From assembly GCA_016800925.1 (NCBI GenBank), contig JABCPU010000597.1, forward strand, positions 1 through 36,055: DNA of 36,055 bases, in the 5' to 3' direction. Made by a program: the position numbers and the translations under genes. Source of the DNA: Suillus spraguei (taxonomy: Eukaryota; Basidiomycota; Agaricomycetes; Boletales; Suillaceae). This document shows positions 1-10,477 of this stretch, one piece after another. Position 1 is the first letter of the stretch; each line of letters starts with the position of its first letter. The notes under the pieces were generated by a model. That model did no database searches. It saw only the letters and a program-made list of their open reading frames with translations, and was not told the origin of the DNA.

Positions 1-2324
1 TTGCTAAGAAAAGATGTTCCATGGAATTGGACGGAGAAACAACAACATGCATTTGATGAATTGAAGAAACGATTCACAGAAGCTCTGCTCCTAGTAATGC
101 CAGATGTTGAGAAAAAGAAAAGAATAGAGACCGATGCTTCTGATTATGCATCTGGTGCAGTACTTTCTCAACAAATGGAAGATGGACTATAGCATCCTGT
201 TGCTTATTATTCGAAGTCAATGAATGATGCAGAACGAAATTATGACATTCATGACAAAGAATTGTTAGCAATCATTCAAGCGTTAGAAGAGTGGAGGCAC
301 TATGTGCAGGGAGCACCTCACCCTGTGGAGATCTGGACCGATCATAAGAATCTCGAGTATTTCATGACGAGTCAAAAATTGACACGAAGGCAAGCCAGAT
401 GGAGTCTGTTCCTGGCGGAGTATGAATTTACACTCCAACATAAGCCTGGTGTAGTCAATGATCAGGCTGATCGTCTGTCTCGGAGATCAGACCACAGAGG
501 GGGGGTAGAAAACGACAATTCTGATCGCATTTTGCTTAAACTGGAATTTTTCAAAATCAATGCTGCTAAAAGAGGCCAAGTTCTTATAGAAGGAGAAAAA
601 TCTCTTCTAAAAAAGATTAGACAAAGTACAGAACGAGAGCCTGAAGTGATGAAAGCGCTAGAAACGCTAAAAGCAGCACCGGTGCAATTGCATAGAGGAG
701 TCGAAGAATGGAATGTTGAAGATGGATTGGTGTTATTCCAAGGATTGGTCTATGTTCCAAATGATAAAGAAATCCGCCGAGAGATTCTAGAGTTATTCCA
801 TGACTCACCACCGGCTGGACATCCTGGACATGCCAAAACCTTAGAATTGATTTCCAGAAATTATTGGTGGCCAATGATGACAAAGAGTGTTCACGATTAT
901 GTAGATGGTTGCGATCGTTGCAGACAAACAAAGGTCTATCCTAGTAAACCAACGGGACCTTTACAACCAAATGAAGTTCCAGAAGGACCTTGGCAAACGA
1001 TTACATGTGACCTGATTGTGGACCTACCAAAGAGTGAAGGGTGTGATAGCATTTTTGTTGTCGTTGATCGATTTACGAAACAAGCACACTTATTCCCACC
1101 AAAAAAGAAGTAGACTCGAAGGAAATTGCCGAGCTATTTTTAAAAAATGTATGGAAACATCATGGAACACCAAAGAAAGTGATTTCAGATAGAGGAACAC
1201 AGTTCATATCGAAATTTATGGGACAAATGTCAAAAAGATTAGGCACAAAATGGTCTGCTTCAACCGCCTATCATCCCCATACGGACGGACAAACAGAACA
1301 CGTAAATCAAGAAGTTGAACAATATTTATGCCTGTTTACCTCTTATAGACAAAATGATTGGGTATCTTGGTTGCCGATTGCAGAATTCTCGCATAATAAC
1401 GCAGTCACAGTCACCGGTCATAGTCCTTTCAAAGTTCTATATGGATATAATCCAGAATTCACGATATCTCCTAATTCCAACTCCCGTATTCCCGTTGCTG
1501 ATGAAAGAGTGGATCAAATGAAAGAAGCAAGAGATGATGCGGAAAATACTTTGAAACTAGTCAATGAACGAATGAAACGGTTCTATGACAAAGGAGTAAA
1601 AGACGCACCACAGTATAAAAAGGGAGACAAAGTCTGGCTAGACGCAAAAAACATTAAACAATGTCGTCCAAGTCAAAAATTGTCAGATCGTCATCTTGGG
1701 CCCTTTAAAATACTAGAGAAGATTGGCGAGGTGAACTATAAATTGAAATTACTGGCAAATTATCAGATCCATCCGGTTTTTCACGTTCAATTACTCACTC
1801 CATACTATGCATCTCAAATGATCCCTCATTCTCAACCCACCCGACCACCTCCTGACATAGTTGACGATCAGGAAGAATTTGTTGTAGAAGAAGTATTAGA
1901 TAGCCGATTATTCCGAGGAAAGCTGCAATACCGAGTAAAATGGGAAGGATATCCGATAGAAGAATCGACATGGGAACCAGAAGAAAACGTAAAGAATTCC
2001 CCAATTCTTATAGCGGAGTTTCACAAAAAGAATCCCACGGCGGCTAAAACCAAAAGAATTCAAGGTTCTATACTTAATTCAGAAGATTTCAAGAAATGGA
2101 GAACACATAACATCAGACCTTCATACATTCACGATGACGCTCATCCTAGAGAGGGGGTAATGTCACGAATTCCAAATACAAATCATTATTCTTTTCTCAA
2201 TTTCCCTAAAGCATCTAAACCCAGCACTAAGACAAACACAAACTCCATCGAAATCCCTATAACTGCTTCTATAACCGAACTTCCTGATGAAGATGAAGAG
2301 ATCTTTTATGATGCTATCGGATAA
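1..2324 (+). pseudogene. Ty3/gypsy pol (RNase H-integrase-chromodomain), broken by a stop and a frameshift
   Basis: The frame starting at base 1 gives an RNase H segment with ETDASDYASG (about residues 43-52). It stops at a TAG at 190-192, where the family normally has Trp in a DGxWHPVAYYSK motif, so a TGG-to-TAG change is likely. The same frame continues from 193 with DHKNLEYF, an HHCC integrase zinc finger (about 797-930) and the first catalytic Asp in TCDLIVDL. One base appears to be missing near 1100. The frame then shifts and continues with VISDRGTQF (second Asp) and the Glu in DGQTEHVNQE. The C-terminus has a chromodomain (about 1875-2035, with YRVKWEGYPIEESTWEP), which targets integration to chromatin in chromoviruses. 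Only two lesions are seen, so inactivation may be fairly recent. Confidence 0.9.
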
Positions 2325-2344
2325 GATAAGATAAGATAAGATAG
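2320..2344 (+). repeat. (GATAA)n microsatellite at the polypurine-tract position
   Basis: About five GATAA units run from the pol stop codon to the base before the LTR. The purine-rich strand lies exactly where a Ty3/gypsy polypurine tract is expected, so this may serve as, or have replaced, the plus-strand primer site. Confidence 0.6.
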
Positions 2345-2643
2345 TGTCACGTGATCTTAGAACCTTCTAGAATATGATGTCATAACAATGTCACAACTAT
2401 CACATCGTACGATTCTCATTTCTATTTTATGATTGGCTAGTAGTTTCAAACTCAGTTTATATCTCAGTTTCAATATGTGTATATAGTTAGCTAGTTTCGC
2501 TGTAGTAGTTCTTTAGTTCAAACCTCTTGTATCTACAATTGTAGCAATCCAAGACGTCCTTGCTCCTTTCTCTTTCTCTGTGACAATCCTAGTTTGAGTC
2601 CTAGTCTCTGCCCTAGCGTTAATTCGTTTTGTGGGTTGTGACA
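2345..2643 (+). repeat. 3' LTR of the Ty3/gypsy element
   Basis: The segment starts TGTCAC and ends GTGACA, a 6-bp inverted terminal repeat with TG/CA ends typical of LTRs. It is 299 bp long and contains TATATAG-like sequence near 2481. The base after it begins in-frame MFS transporter sequence (I-G-A-M-F). An alternative GTGACA at 2580-2585 would make a shorter LTR, but the boundary with recognisable host coding sequence favours 2643. The 5' LTR and target duplication are outside the window. Confidence 0.7.
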
Positions 2644-3474
2644 TCGGTGCAATGTTCGTTCAATGGGTGTCTTACCATTGGGTCTTCTGGTTTGTGGCAT
2701 GCGCGGCTTTTCCAGTGGCCCTGATTTGTATTTTCATGATACCGTCACAAATCGGAGAGACTGCAGGCAGTCGTAAGCCTAAAGGGGCAAAATGGAAGTC
2801 CCTTGATTTGGTCGGCATAGGCGTCTTGACTGGTATAAATCTTTCAGCATACTTTTCTTTGTGTCGCTTACAAACTTTGATAGTTTCCTTCATCTTGTTG
2901 ATTTTCGCCATGACATCCGGTTCCACTGATGGTTGGAAGTCCCCGGTTGTATTGATTCTCCTGATCATTTCAATTATAATGATAGCTGGGTTTTTCTACT
3001 GGGGAACACTTTGCCTGCGGACCAGCTGCCATGTATGTCAACGGAAATCTTAGCATCAATCACCGGCTGATCTTGTACCAGACCACCACGGACATGGTTC
3101 TACAACAACTTCTCTGTTCTGTTCGCCACTGCACTTTTGCCATCCTTTTGGTGGAGTGGTGGTTATGTTTATTTTTAGTATCATGTGGCAAACCATGTTT
3201 CATTGGTCAGTGATGTCGACAGCCATTCACATGTAAGGTATTTGCTGTCACTTCATATCGCCAACCATCAAGATTCTTTGTTCTCTAGGTTGCCACTTGG
3301 TATCGTAGCCTTTGCTGCGAGCTGCACTGGATCACTCTCTCGTATCTACAGTCCGAAGTGGATTATCCTTACTGGTCTATCATTGTGCATGGTCGCCACC
3401 TTACTGCTGACGCTCGGTGGGGGAAAGCCCAAAAACTATTGGCCATTTGTATTCCCAGCATTTGTACTTGGCAA
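2644..3474 (+). pseudogene. MFS transporter (DHA2/ATR1-like drug:H+ antiporter type), 5'-truncated and frameshifted
   Basis: This is the middle part of a membrane transporter. The first readable stretch (WVFWFVACAAFPVALIC) is a transmembrane helix followed by a cytosolic loop and further hydrophobic helices, in the pattern of fungal 14-TM MFS exporters. Frame is lost by a one-base insertion at about 3002 and another in a T-run at about 3175. Two introns can still be placed: about 3032-3080 (GTATGT...CCAG) and about 3231-3287 (GTAAGG...CTAG). After the second, LSRIYSPKWIILTG and YWPFVFPAFVLG follow. The 5' end is cut by the LTR and the 3' end runs into a tandem repeat at 3475. The substrate cannot be inferred. 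Confidence 0.8.
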
Positions 3475-3790
3475 GATATATCATGGTACCAAATGGCACT
3501 GGACCTCGATGTGACTATGTGAGCCCTATAGGACCATATAAATATGCACTGCAGGTAAAAGATATATCATGTTACCAAATGGCACTGGACCTTGATGGGA
3601 CTATGTGACCTCATATAGGACCATATACATATATATATGTGCTGCAGGTAAGAGATATATCATGGTACCAAATAGAACTGGACCTCGATGGGACTATGTG
3701 ACCTCATATAGGACCATATTTATATGCGCTGCAGGTAAGAGATATATCATTGCACTAAATATGAATGGTTCTGCATGGGACTATATTATT
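3475..3790 (+). repeat. Tandem array of an intron-like unit (86-93 bp, about 3.5 copies)
   Basis: Units starting with GATATATCAT begin at 3475, 3561, 3654 and 3741. They share the GGTACCAAAT, ACTGGACCTCGATG and ATAGGACCATAT blocks. Each junction reads CTGCAG|GTAAGA or GTAAAA, that is a 3' splice site joined to a 5' splice site, so each unit could itself be an intron. The array begins exactly where the MFS coding sequence stops, so it probably arose by tandem duplication of an MFS intron. Confidence 0.75.
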
Positions 3791-3796
3791 ACCTCA

Positions 3797-3836
3797 TCTA
3801 GTTTCCTATCTAGTTTCCTATCTAGTTTCCTATCTA
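3797..3836. repeat. 12-bp microsatellite (TCTAGTTTCCTA)x3
   Basis: Three perfect 12-bp copies plus four bases of a fourth lie immediately left of the inverted repeat at 3837. Confidence 0.85.
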
Positions 3837-4579
3837 TGGTGTACAGTCTTTCGTCCACACCCCTGTAGTCGTCCTAGTATGACATAGACATCCAGCACAT
3901 CTATGAACCACTGTTTGACATAAATTAAGAGTATGGTTCCTTTCGGTTTTCAAGGCATGTGCAAAAAGACTACATGGCACATAATAAGTCCTCAAACCTT
4001 GTTTCTAAGTTATCCAGGCGCTTTCTTTACAGATGGTCTAAGACCATGATCAAGTCAATGTGACACTCACTAACATTGCCGAGGTCACTGCAAGCCTCCT
4101 TGACCTGCGCCGAGAGCATTTTCTCGCCCTCACAAACCCAGACATGGGGATCATAGAACTGCCATCAAACATGAATGACAGCAATCTTATAGAAGATGAC
4201 CTAGCAACATACCTTCTTGTCTGCACCTTCGGGGTTACCAACTTGAGTGAGCAGGTAATTTTTCAAGGACACCCATGATAAATTGACAAGAGAGTATGAT
4301 AGTGGATCTCGAAGGCATCAGAACAGTCTTTGAATGGGAGCAAAGAGGTACCTTATAAGCTACCGATGGCTGTTGAAACAACTTAGAAATCGATAAGTCT
4401 TTCACTCATCTGAGTCGTCCGATCGCCATTGTAGGTATCAGCAAACTCACCTATGGTCACACTGCGTACTAGTTTGTGAATGCAGGCAATAAGCCCTTCT
4501 TAGTGAAGCCGAAAGTTTTTGAGTGCATCTATGTCATACTATAATGACTACAGGGGTGTGGACGAAAGACTGTACACCA
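3837..4579. mobile_element. Putative non-autonomous element bounded by about 51-bp inverted repeats
   Basis: The segment 3838-3888 (starting GGTGTACAGTCTTTCG) recurs inverted at about 4528-4578 with only about four mismatches. The enclosed 640 bp has no transposase. It holds an exon-like open stretch (4045-4254). A CAGGGGTGTGG-type inner sequence recalls hAT termini, but in the wrong orientation for the enclosed segment. No clear target duplication was seen (left flank CTATCTAT, right flank ACAGCAAT). Class is therefore unassigned. It may instead be a foldback repeat. Confidence 0.55.
4033..4254 (+). pseudogene. Exon-like gene fragment inside the inverted-repeat element
   Basis: After a good 3' splice site (CTTTCTTTACAG, ending about 4032) an open stretch encodes TNIAEVTASLLDLRREHF and then a segment rich in Asn and Asp. 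It ends at a 5' splice-like GAGCAG|GTAATT. An in-frame TAA lies a few codons after the acceptor. The composition is richer in GC than its surroundings. It looks like an internal exon of a host gene captured or stranded between the inverted repeats. The family is not recognised. Confidence 0.4.
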
Positions 4580-4580
4580 C

Positions 4581-5056
4581 AGCAATTTTTTGTAAGATGA
4601 TAGCCTGAGTGCCTATAGTAGGTAGAGGCCCATCTCAAGTCAGACATTCTAGACATGACCTATCATCTAGGAAAGCTGCTTCCTACCATTTTAAAGGTCA
4701 CTGAAGATGATACACCAAGTCTTAAAGCTCTAGCAATTTTTTGTAAGATGATAGACTTAGTGCCTATAGTAGGTAGAGGCACATCCCAAGTCAGACATAC
4801 TAGACATGACCTATCATATAAGAAAACTGCTTCCTACCATTGTCAAGGTCACTAAAGATGATACACCAAGTCTTGAAGCTCCAGCAATTTTTTGTCAGAT
4901 GGTAGACCTAGAGTCTATAGTAGTGGTAGGTACATTTGAAGATACACATATCAGGCACCATCAACCATGGAACCAAGCTTCTTCCCATTGTTTTGAAGGT
5001 CATAGAAGACAACACACCAAGTTTTGAAGCTTCAGAAATTTTTTGTAAGATGATTG
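4581..5056. repeat. 151-bp tandem repeat, three copies plus a partial
   Basis: The marker AGCAATTTTTTGTAAGATGA occurs at 4581, 4732 and 4883 (with small changes), and a partial at 5034, giving a constant 151-bp period. The array starts two bases after the right inverted repeat. The third copy is the most diverged. Confidence 0.85.
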
Positions 5057-5384
5057 CTTACCCTCTCCCCCTGGACCAGCAGACATAATATGACAATATT
5101 AGAAATGAGTGCAAAATCATATATCCCCATCACCATAGTATATATACCAGTGCATCTGTTACATATTTGATGTCCTATGATGGAGTTATACTGTCCTAAT
5201 ATAGTGATTGAGTTAAATCACTCAATTAACAGTAAAATGATCATAACTCATGTTTCCGACCACCAATTTCCTTAAAAGTTGGTGCAATGGAATCCCAGTG
5301 ATGTATTCTATCAAATGAGACATCTAAAACAATATGAAAATGTGTTGAGATATATATAATATATAGCCATATAGTGTATAGTGA
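5057..5384. other. AT-rich intergenic stretch
   Basis: No convincing gene or RNA is visible. The truncated end of the minus-strand retrotransposon joins this sequence at about 5385. Confidence 0.6.
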
Positions 5385-8300
5385 TAAGATTGACAGAGAC
5401 CTGAGAAAAGGGTCGAGTTGCAGAGGAGGGGATCAGGGCGAGTGGAGGTCGAACAGGGTGAGTATTGGCTTTCATTTGCTGACAAAGGGCGCAACCCTCA
5501 ACGTAGTTCCGAATATAAGAGCCCATAGCGGGCCACCAAGCTTCTCGTTTGACTAGTTCTTCAGTTTTGAACCTGCCGGGATGTCCCGCAGTAGGATGAT
5601 CATGATATCGTTTCAGGATATCGGAACGATGCGCCGGTGGAATATAGGCACGATTTTTAAAGTAGAGGATGTTCTCCTCAATCTTCCAGTCAGAGAGTGC
5701 CAATTTCATAGGAGGAAGGCACACGCCATCAAGGGCGTCGGATGCTGTTTTAAAGACAGGGTCGTCAAGGGGATCAGAGGATGACAATACATCCTTCAGG
5801 TCGGTGTCAATAAGACGAACGAATAGAGCATCAGGGAGGAGGGTCTGGTCCTCGTTATTGTCTTTGCTGGAGTCGTAGTCGGGTCGGCGAGATAGTGCAT
5901 CAGGTACTGCCAACTTAGTACCTGCAATGTGATGCAGTTCAATGTCGTAAATAGACAAAATCAATTGCCAACGTGCTTGGCGACGGGTAAGCTTCTGTGC
6001 ACTTCTAAAGTACAGAAGATTCTTGTGGTCGGTGAATACCAGGACGGGGTGTGGGTTTCCTTCTAGATAATGGCGCCATTCGTTCAATGCCCGGATTACG
6101 GCAAGGAGTTCCCAGTCAAAGATCTGGTAATTGCGTTCTGCGGGGTTCAAAGACTGTGAGAGATATGCACATGGGTGATAAACACCATTTTCATCAGTCT
6201 GCAAGAGAACTCCACCGGTTGCTACGAGCGAAGCGTCGGTAGCAATAGCAAATTGTCGGGAAGGATCAGGGTTACGGAGTACCAGTTGGGATGTAAAGCG
6301 CTGTTTCAGTTCTTCGAAGGTGTCCATGCATTCAGTTGACCAATCAAAGACCTTATCTTTCTTTGTTAACTCGATAAGGGGTCGGGTGATATCGGAGTAA
6401 TGGGAAATGAACGTGGGTAGAAGTTGCAAAAACCGAGGAAGAATCGAACATCTTTTACAGATTTTGGAATTGGCCATTCGGAGATTCCCTTGGTCTTAGC
6501 AGTATCCATAGCAACTTGTCCGGGCGAATTATCATTCCGAGGTATTCCACTTCTTCTGCATCGAAGGTACATTTCTCTGGTTTCAGGAACAGATGTTCTT
6601 TTCGTATTTTCATCAAAACCCGTCTTGTCCATTCGCGATGTTCTGCCATATTTGTAGAGAAGATCAGGATATCGTCCATGTAGATAACCATCCATCCTTC
6701 ATTGATTTCCTGCTGAAAGGTGCGATTCATGTATGCTTGGAAAGTTGCTGGGGAATTGCAGAGGCCAAAGAACATGACGTTCGGTTCAAAGAGGCCAAAT
6801 TCCATAGTAAAAGCAGCTTTCCAGCGATCATTGGGATGGATGCGAATATTGTTGTAGCCGGACCGGATATCCATTTTCGTAAAGAACCGTGCATTGTGAA
6901 GGCGTGCGACAAGGGAGATAGGGAGTGGTAGTGGATAGGCGTTCTTTACCGTCCAATCGTTGATGTAGCGATAATCTTGACAGGGACGCAATTCTCCACT
7001 CTTCTTTCCCACAAAGAAGAAGCCACTAGCTTGGGGTGACTTCGATTCTGAGATAAAACCTTTCGCAATGTTTTCATCAATAAACGTTTTGACGGCAGCG
7101 CATTCTTTTTCCGATAGCGGGTAAACTTTAGATGTGCGAGGGATAAAACCGGGTTTAGTATCAATCCGATGATCAATACCTGGGCGTTCAGGGGGTAGTT
7201 TTTTTAATCTGTCTTTAGCAAAGACGTCGGTGAAGTTGTGTAGATAGTCCGGGACCAATTCTTCGAAGAATTTCTTTTTCTTTTCCTTCTCATTCATGGC
7301 GAATTCCTGAGCTTTGTTACTGTATTTTGGAGGAGGAAGGGGGATTGTGGAATAGTTGGGGAGTTGTTCGAGTCGAGAAGTTCCATCATGTGTAAGAGGC
7401 GTGTCCATAGATACTTCTTCTATGATTCTCATACTGACTCCATTGGTATCATATTCCACAAGAAATTCTCCATCTCCAAGTTCATAGGAGGAAATTTCAC
7501 GTACTTCTGGTGTGTGCCAGACATCTTGCATTGTGTTGAATTGTTCGTCATCCTCTGTTGGGATCAACGAGGGCACAGGTTCTTCTTCATCAGAAATTTC
7601 TTCAATTGAAGCCAATAGAGTTTTTGGGGGAACATAGAATTTGGATAATTTCGGAACATTGGTATCTCGTCCTGGGATTTCTTCTTCTGCTTTTCTTTTC
7701 CCATACTTCTGTTCTTCTATTGGCCGTTGCTCAATAGGTTCTTGGCCGATCCGATATTCGGGCTCGGATTCATTCTTGCGCTTTTCTGTGCTGGGAATTG
7801 GTGATACCGCTCGTGGTAATTGTACGTGAGGCGTAGGGTCGATGGTGCTTGGTGTTTGTACTTCTGGTTCGGGACCATTGGAAATAGAAGGGATAATGAG
7901 AGATTTCGGAAGTCGGGAATGTTGCCATTTCTTAGAATGACAGTTGAAGGCTGGGGGCAATCCATTCTTCTTCCGATCCGTATCCATATCAATTTCAATT
8001 TCATCTGATTTCATTGTTCGGGGAAGGACGAGTGTTTCAGCAGCCCAGTCTATACTTGGGTTCATTGTGCGTAACCACGGAATCCCCAGAAGGATTTGAT
8101 CTCTTCTTCCTAGTTTGGTGATGTTGAATTTTCCATACATGGTTCATTCATCGATTTTGACCACTAGGAGACAGTAGTGTGTGATTGGTCCTCCTTTGAT
8201 AAGAGTTCCATCTGCCGTAGTAACTTGAAACAGTGTTTTGAGTTTTCGTTGTGTGATTTGATGGAGTTTCACAAACTCCTCGGAAATGAATGTTCCTGCC

Positions 8301-8461
8301 GCTCCTGAATCAATAACAGCGGTGGTGTCGACGGATTTTAAGCGAGTACGCGGGTGAAGGGTGATAGGGACACGAAGTTCTTTTCTTTCACCTACAGCGT
8401 GTACAAGTCTTAGTAATACATTGGGAGAAACATACGTCGAATCTTTGTTTCTCCAAGTCAA
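5385..8461 (-). pseudogene. Ty3/gypsy pol (protease-RT-RNase H-integrase N-terminus), disrupted
   Basis: The protease has the active-site motif AVIDSGAAGTF (about 8300-8330 on the minus strand). An in-frame TGA at 8144-8146 then interrupts it, probably from CGA. The frame continues with retropepsin C-terminal sequence (ILLGIPWL) and a low-complexity linker. Reverse transcriptase follows, with FTKMDIRSGYNNI and the catalytic [10 protein letters not shown]. One base is missing near 6522 (CCGGACAA for expected CCGGGACAA) and one near 6410, each shifting frame. RNase H (ATDASLVATGG, TDHKNLLYF) and the integrase HHCC finger (HPGRFKTEEL...CALCQQMK) follow. Sequence identity to integrase stops after VNLIT. 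There the first catalytic Asp of the usual VDLIT motif already reads Asn. The remaining codons are AT-rich non-family sequence. Confidence 0.9.
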
Positions 8462-8462
8462 A

Positions 8463-9294
8463 AATCCTTAACAATCCGCCTTACAGTTTCTTCGTCTTCT
8501 TCTTCTTCTTTGACTTCAGTTTGTCAGAGTGGGGTCTTCTTCTTTCTGTCAGGACAATTATGAATGTGATGTCCTGTCTTCTTGCATCCAAAGCATTGTC
8601 CCTTCTTCATGCATTTGGATCTTTCTGTGTCGGAGATTCAATCTATGACCATTGCGTTGGAATCACGATTCGGTATGTAATGTGCATTTCCATAGTTCTT
8701 CTTCTTTTGTTGTGGAGCATGACGTGTCCTCATGGCTTGAAGACGATGATGGGAGTTGTCAATGGAAATGCATTGCAGCACAATGTCTCGGAATACTTCT
8801 GAGACATCTCCTAGTGCGAAAAGCTTTGTAAGGATGCCCCAGTTCAGGCCATCTTGGAAGAATTGGATCTTCGTTGCATTGTCAGTGATATGAGCCTTGG
8901 CTGCAAGTGCCTCAAAGTCAGCGATGTAGGTGTGAAGATCTCCACTTCCTTGTTTGAGGTCCCTGAGTTTCGTGAGTGCGGTTCCCTTGGTATCCACTGG
9001 GTCGAAGGCTTCTTTGAAGCTTTTCATAAAATCCACCATTGTCCCATAACCAACTTTTTGTCTGGAAGTGTCGGTTGATTGAGCATGGTCGAGGAATTGC
9101 TCTTTCCAGGATTTGGCATTCTTTTCAGTCATGAAGGATGTTATGAAAATGATCTTCTGTTTGTCGGTAGTGTAAAGCTTTTCATTGATGTCAAAATGCA
9201 GGTTGCATGACTGGATAAATTCGCGGGAATTGTCACGATCTCCATCAAAACCGGTTGGCTGACCGATCTTGTATTCAAATTCTTTGGTCGCCAT
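8463..9294 (-). pseudogene. Ty3/gypsy gag with CCHC zinc knuckle, containing premature stops
   Basis: The minus-strand ORF from 9294 starts MATKEFEYKIGQPTGF and carries a retrotransposon Gag capsid-like domain of about 200 residues. It stops at a TGA (8638-8640 region). In the same frame the sequence continues with a nucleocapsid zinc knuckle, CFGCKKTGHHIHNC (C-x2-C-x4-H-x4-C), and then meets two more TGA codons before pol. At least the first stop interrupts family sequence and would be Arg if CGA were restored. Gag packages element RNA in cytoplasmic particles. Confidence 0.85.
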
Positions 9295-9519
9295 ATTGGT
9301 GATTCATCTGATGAGTTATACTTTCTCGGTGCCTACACGCACTGTCTTGCTGTCCGTTAGAGCTTGTCTTCTGTCAGAGGGCTTCTCTTGACAATCGGTT
9401 TAGCATACGCATACGCTAATCTGCTTATCTAAGCAATCAGGGTTCGGGGTCGAAGACTGGATAGTCGACGATCAGATAGACTTTAATCTTTTGTTATGAA
9501 CTGGGATGGCATCACCAGC
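9295..9519 (-). other. Retrotransposon leader with probable primer-binding site
   Basis: This lies between the proposed LTR and gag. The minus-strand sequence right after the LTR reads TGGTGATGCC (9519 down to 9510). It begins with the TGG that pairs to a tRNA 3' CCA, as expected of a primer-binding site. The tRNA identity is not determined. Confidence 0.45.
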
Positions 9520-9966
9520 GACAGTGAAAAGACACAGCCGGTCTGCTGGGAAGTTCTACAATGTCCAAAAGAGGACAAGGTGAAAGTACAAGGAACGCGT
9601 TCCGAGTACGATCAAGGGTTCAGCCTCAAAGACAAGTCTAAGAGGTTCTGCAAGAATAGAGACTAAGGCTAAGGAGTGCTTAGACTTAGAGACGACCCAA
9701 GACGACTTAGGTTGGAGACCTAAGCGAAGGAGATTCCAGGTAAAACCCAGTAAGATTAAAGTAAAGAATCTACTACAAGTACAACATGCTTAAATAGACC
9801 AATATGTGCGCACGGACCAAGAGAGGTGTGGGAAAGTAAGTGCGTATCCAAATAAGGAAGGCAACTATAGTACAGATGTGTTGAGCATATGAGTCAGAGT
9901 CATGTGACATGATATACAAGTAAGGAAACAAAGAGAAAATGAATAGGGGCACGTACAACTGTAACA
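9520..9966 (-). repeat. 5' LTR of the minus-strand Ty3/gypsy element
   Basis: On the minus strand the segment opens TGTTACAG at 9966 and closes with CTGTCGC at 9520, next to the proposed primer-binding site. The end is an imperfect inverse of the start (expected CTGTAACA). A TATTTAAG-type TATA element lies at about 9787-9797. The partner LTR is lost, so the boundary rests on position and end motifs only. Confidence 0.5.
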
Positions 9967-9988
9967 GGGCCTCTGCTTACCCATCTCC

Positions 9989-10477
9989 TTGCAACCTGGC
10001 AAGGAGGCTGCTCATAAGGCAACGGTTGTCCCAGAACTGTTGAAAGATCTCAAATTTTTGCACAAGTTAGAGTTGGTATGTTTTTACACAGATTTCATGT
10101 GTTGCAGGCACTTACTTCACTCAACTCAGGATGACAATGGTATCGAACAGTGTCAACTTTTGGAGGCCAATTATTTTGTCAAAATGATTGTTCCCATCGT
10201 CTGGCAGAAAGGACTTCATGAGTATATTGATCCAGTTAAACTCAACAGTGCCATGGCCCTTGGCGGGCTGCAGTGCACAATGCACTGAAGGCTCACTGCA
10301 CAGGGCAGGTTCGATTCTGTCAATGCTTCAGCTGAACAATTCTATGACATATACAATTTGATCCTGGAATTGATTGACAGGATTCAAGCAGATCCTGCTT
10401 TGAGAGCAAGGTATGAAATACTTCAACAACTCATTGTGACATGGGGTCGCGAGCGCATTGATCTCGACAATGAGTAG
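9989..10477 (+). pseudogene. Gene fragment of unknown family with one in-frame stop
   Basis: A plus-strand frame runs from MQPGKEAAHK to a TAG at 10475-10477, interrupted once by TGA at 10286-10288. After the stop the same frame gives GRFDSVNASAEQFYDIYN and a helical, charged C-terminus ending RERIDLDNE. The conserved look of both halves in one frame suggests a formerly intact exon. It starts about 20 bp beyond the LTR at 9966, so its 5' part may have been displaced by that insertion. No family is recognised. Confidence 0.5.

Larger units (their letters stand above)
1..2643 (+). mobile_element. Ty3/gypsy chromovirus-type LTR retrotransposon, 3' part
   Basis: The left part of the window is the 3' half of an LTR retrotransposon. 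Reading left to right it holds the end of reverse transcriptase/RNase H, the integrase zinc finger and catalytic core, a C-terminal chromodomain, and a 3' LTR. The gag, protease and reverse transcriptase regions lie outside the window. The pol reading frame is broken, so this copy is dead. It ends directly against MFS transporter coding sequence, which indicates insertion into that gene. Confidence 0.9.
5385..9966 (-). mobile_element. Second Ty3/gypsy LTR retrotransposon, 3'-truncated
   Basis: Read on the minus strand the order is LTR, leader, gag, protease, reverse transcriptase, RNase H and integrase zinc finger. That is the Ty3/gypsy order. The integrase core and the 3' LTR are missing, with homology ending at about 5385. 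It differs clearly in sequence from the element at 1-2643, so it is a separate family. Confidence 0.9.
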
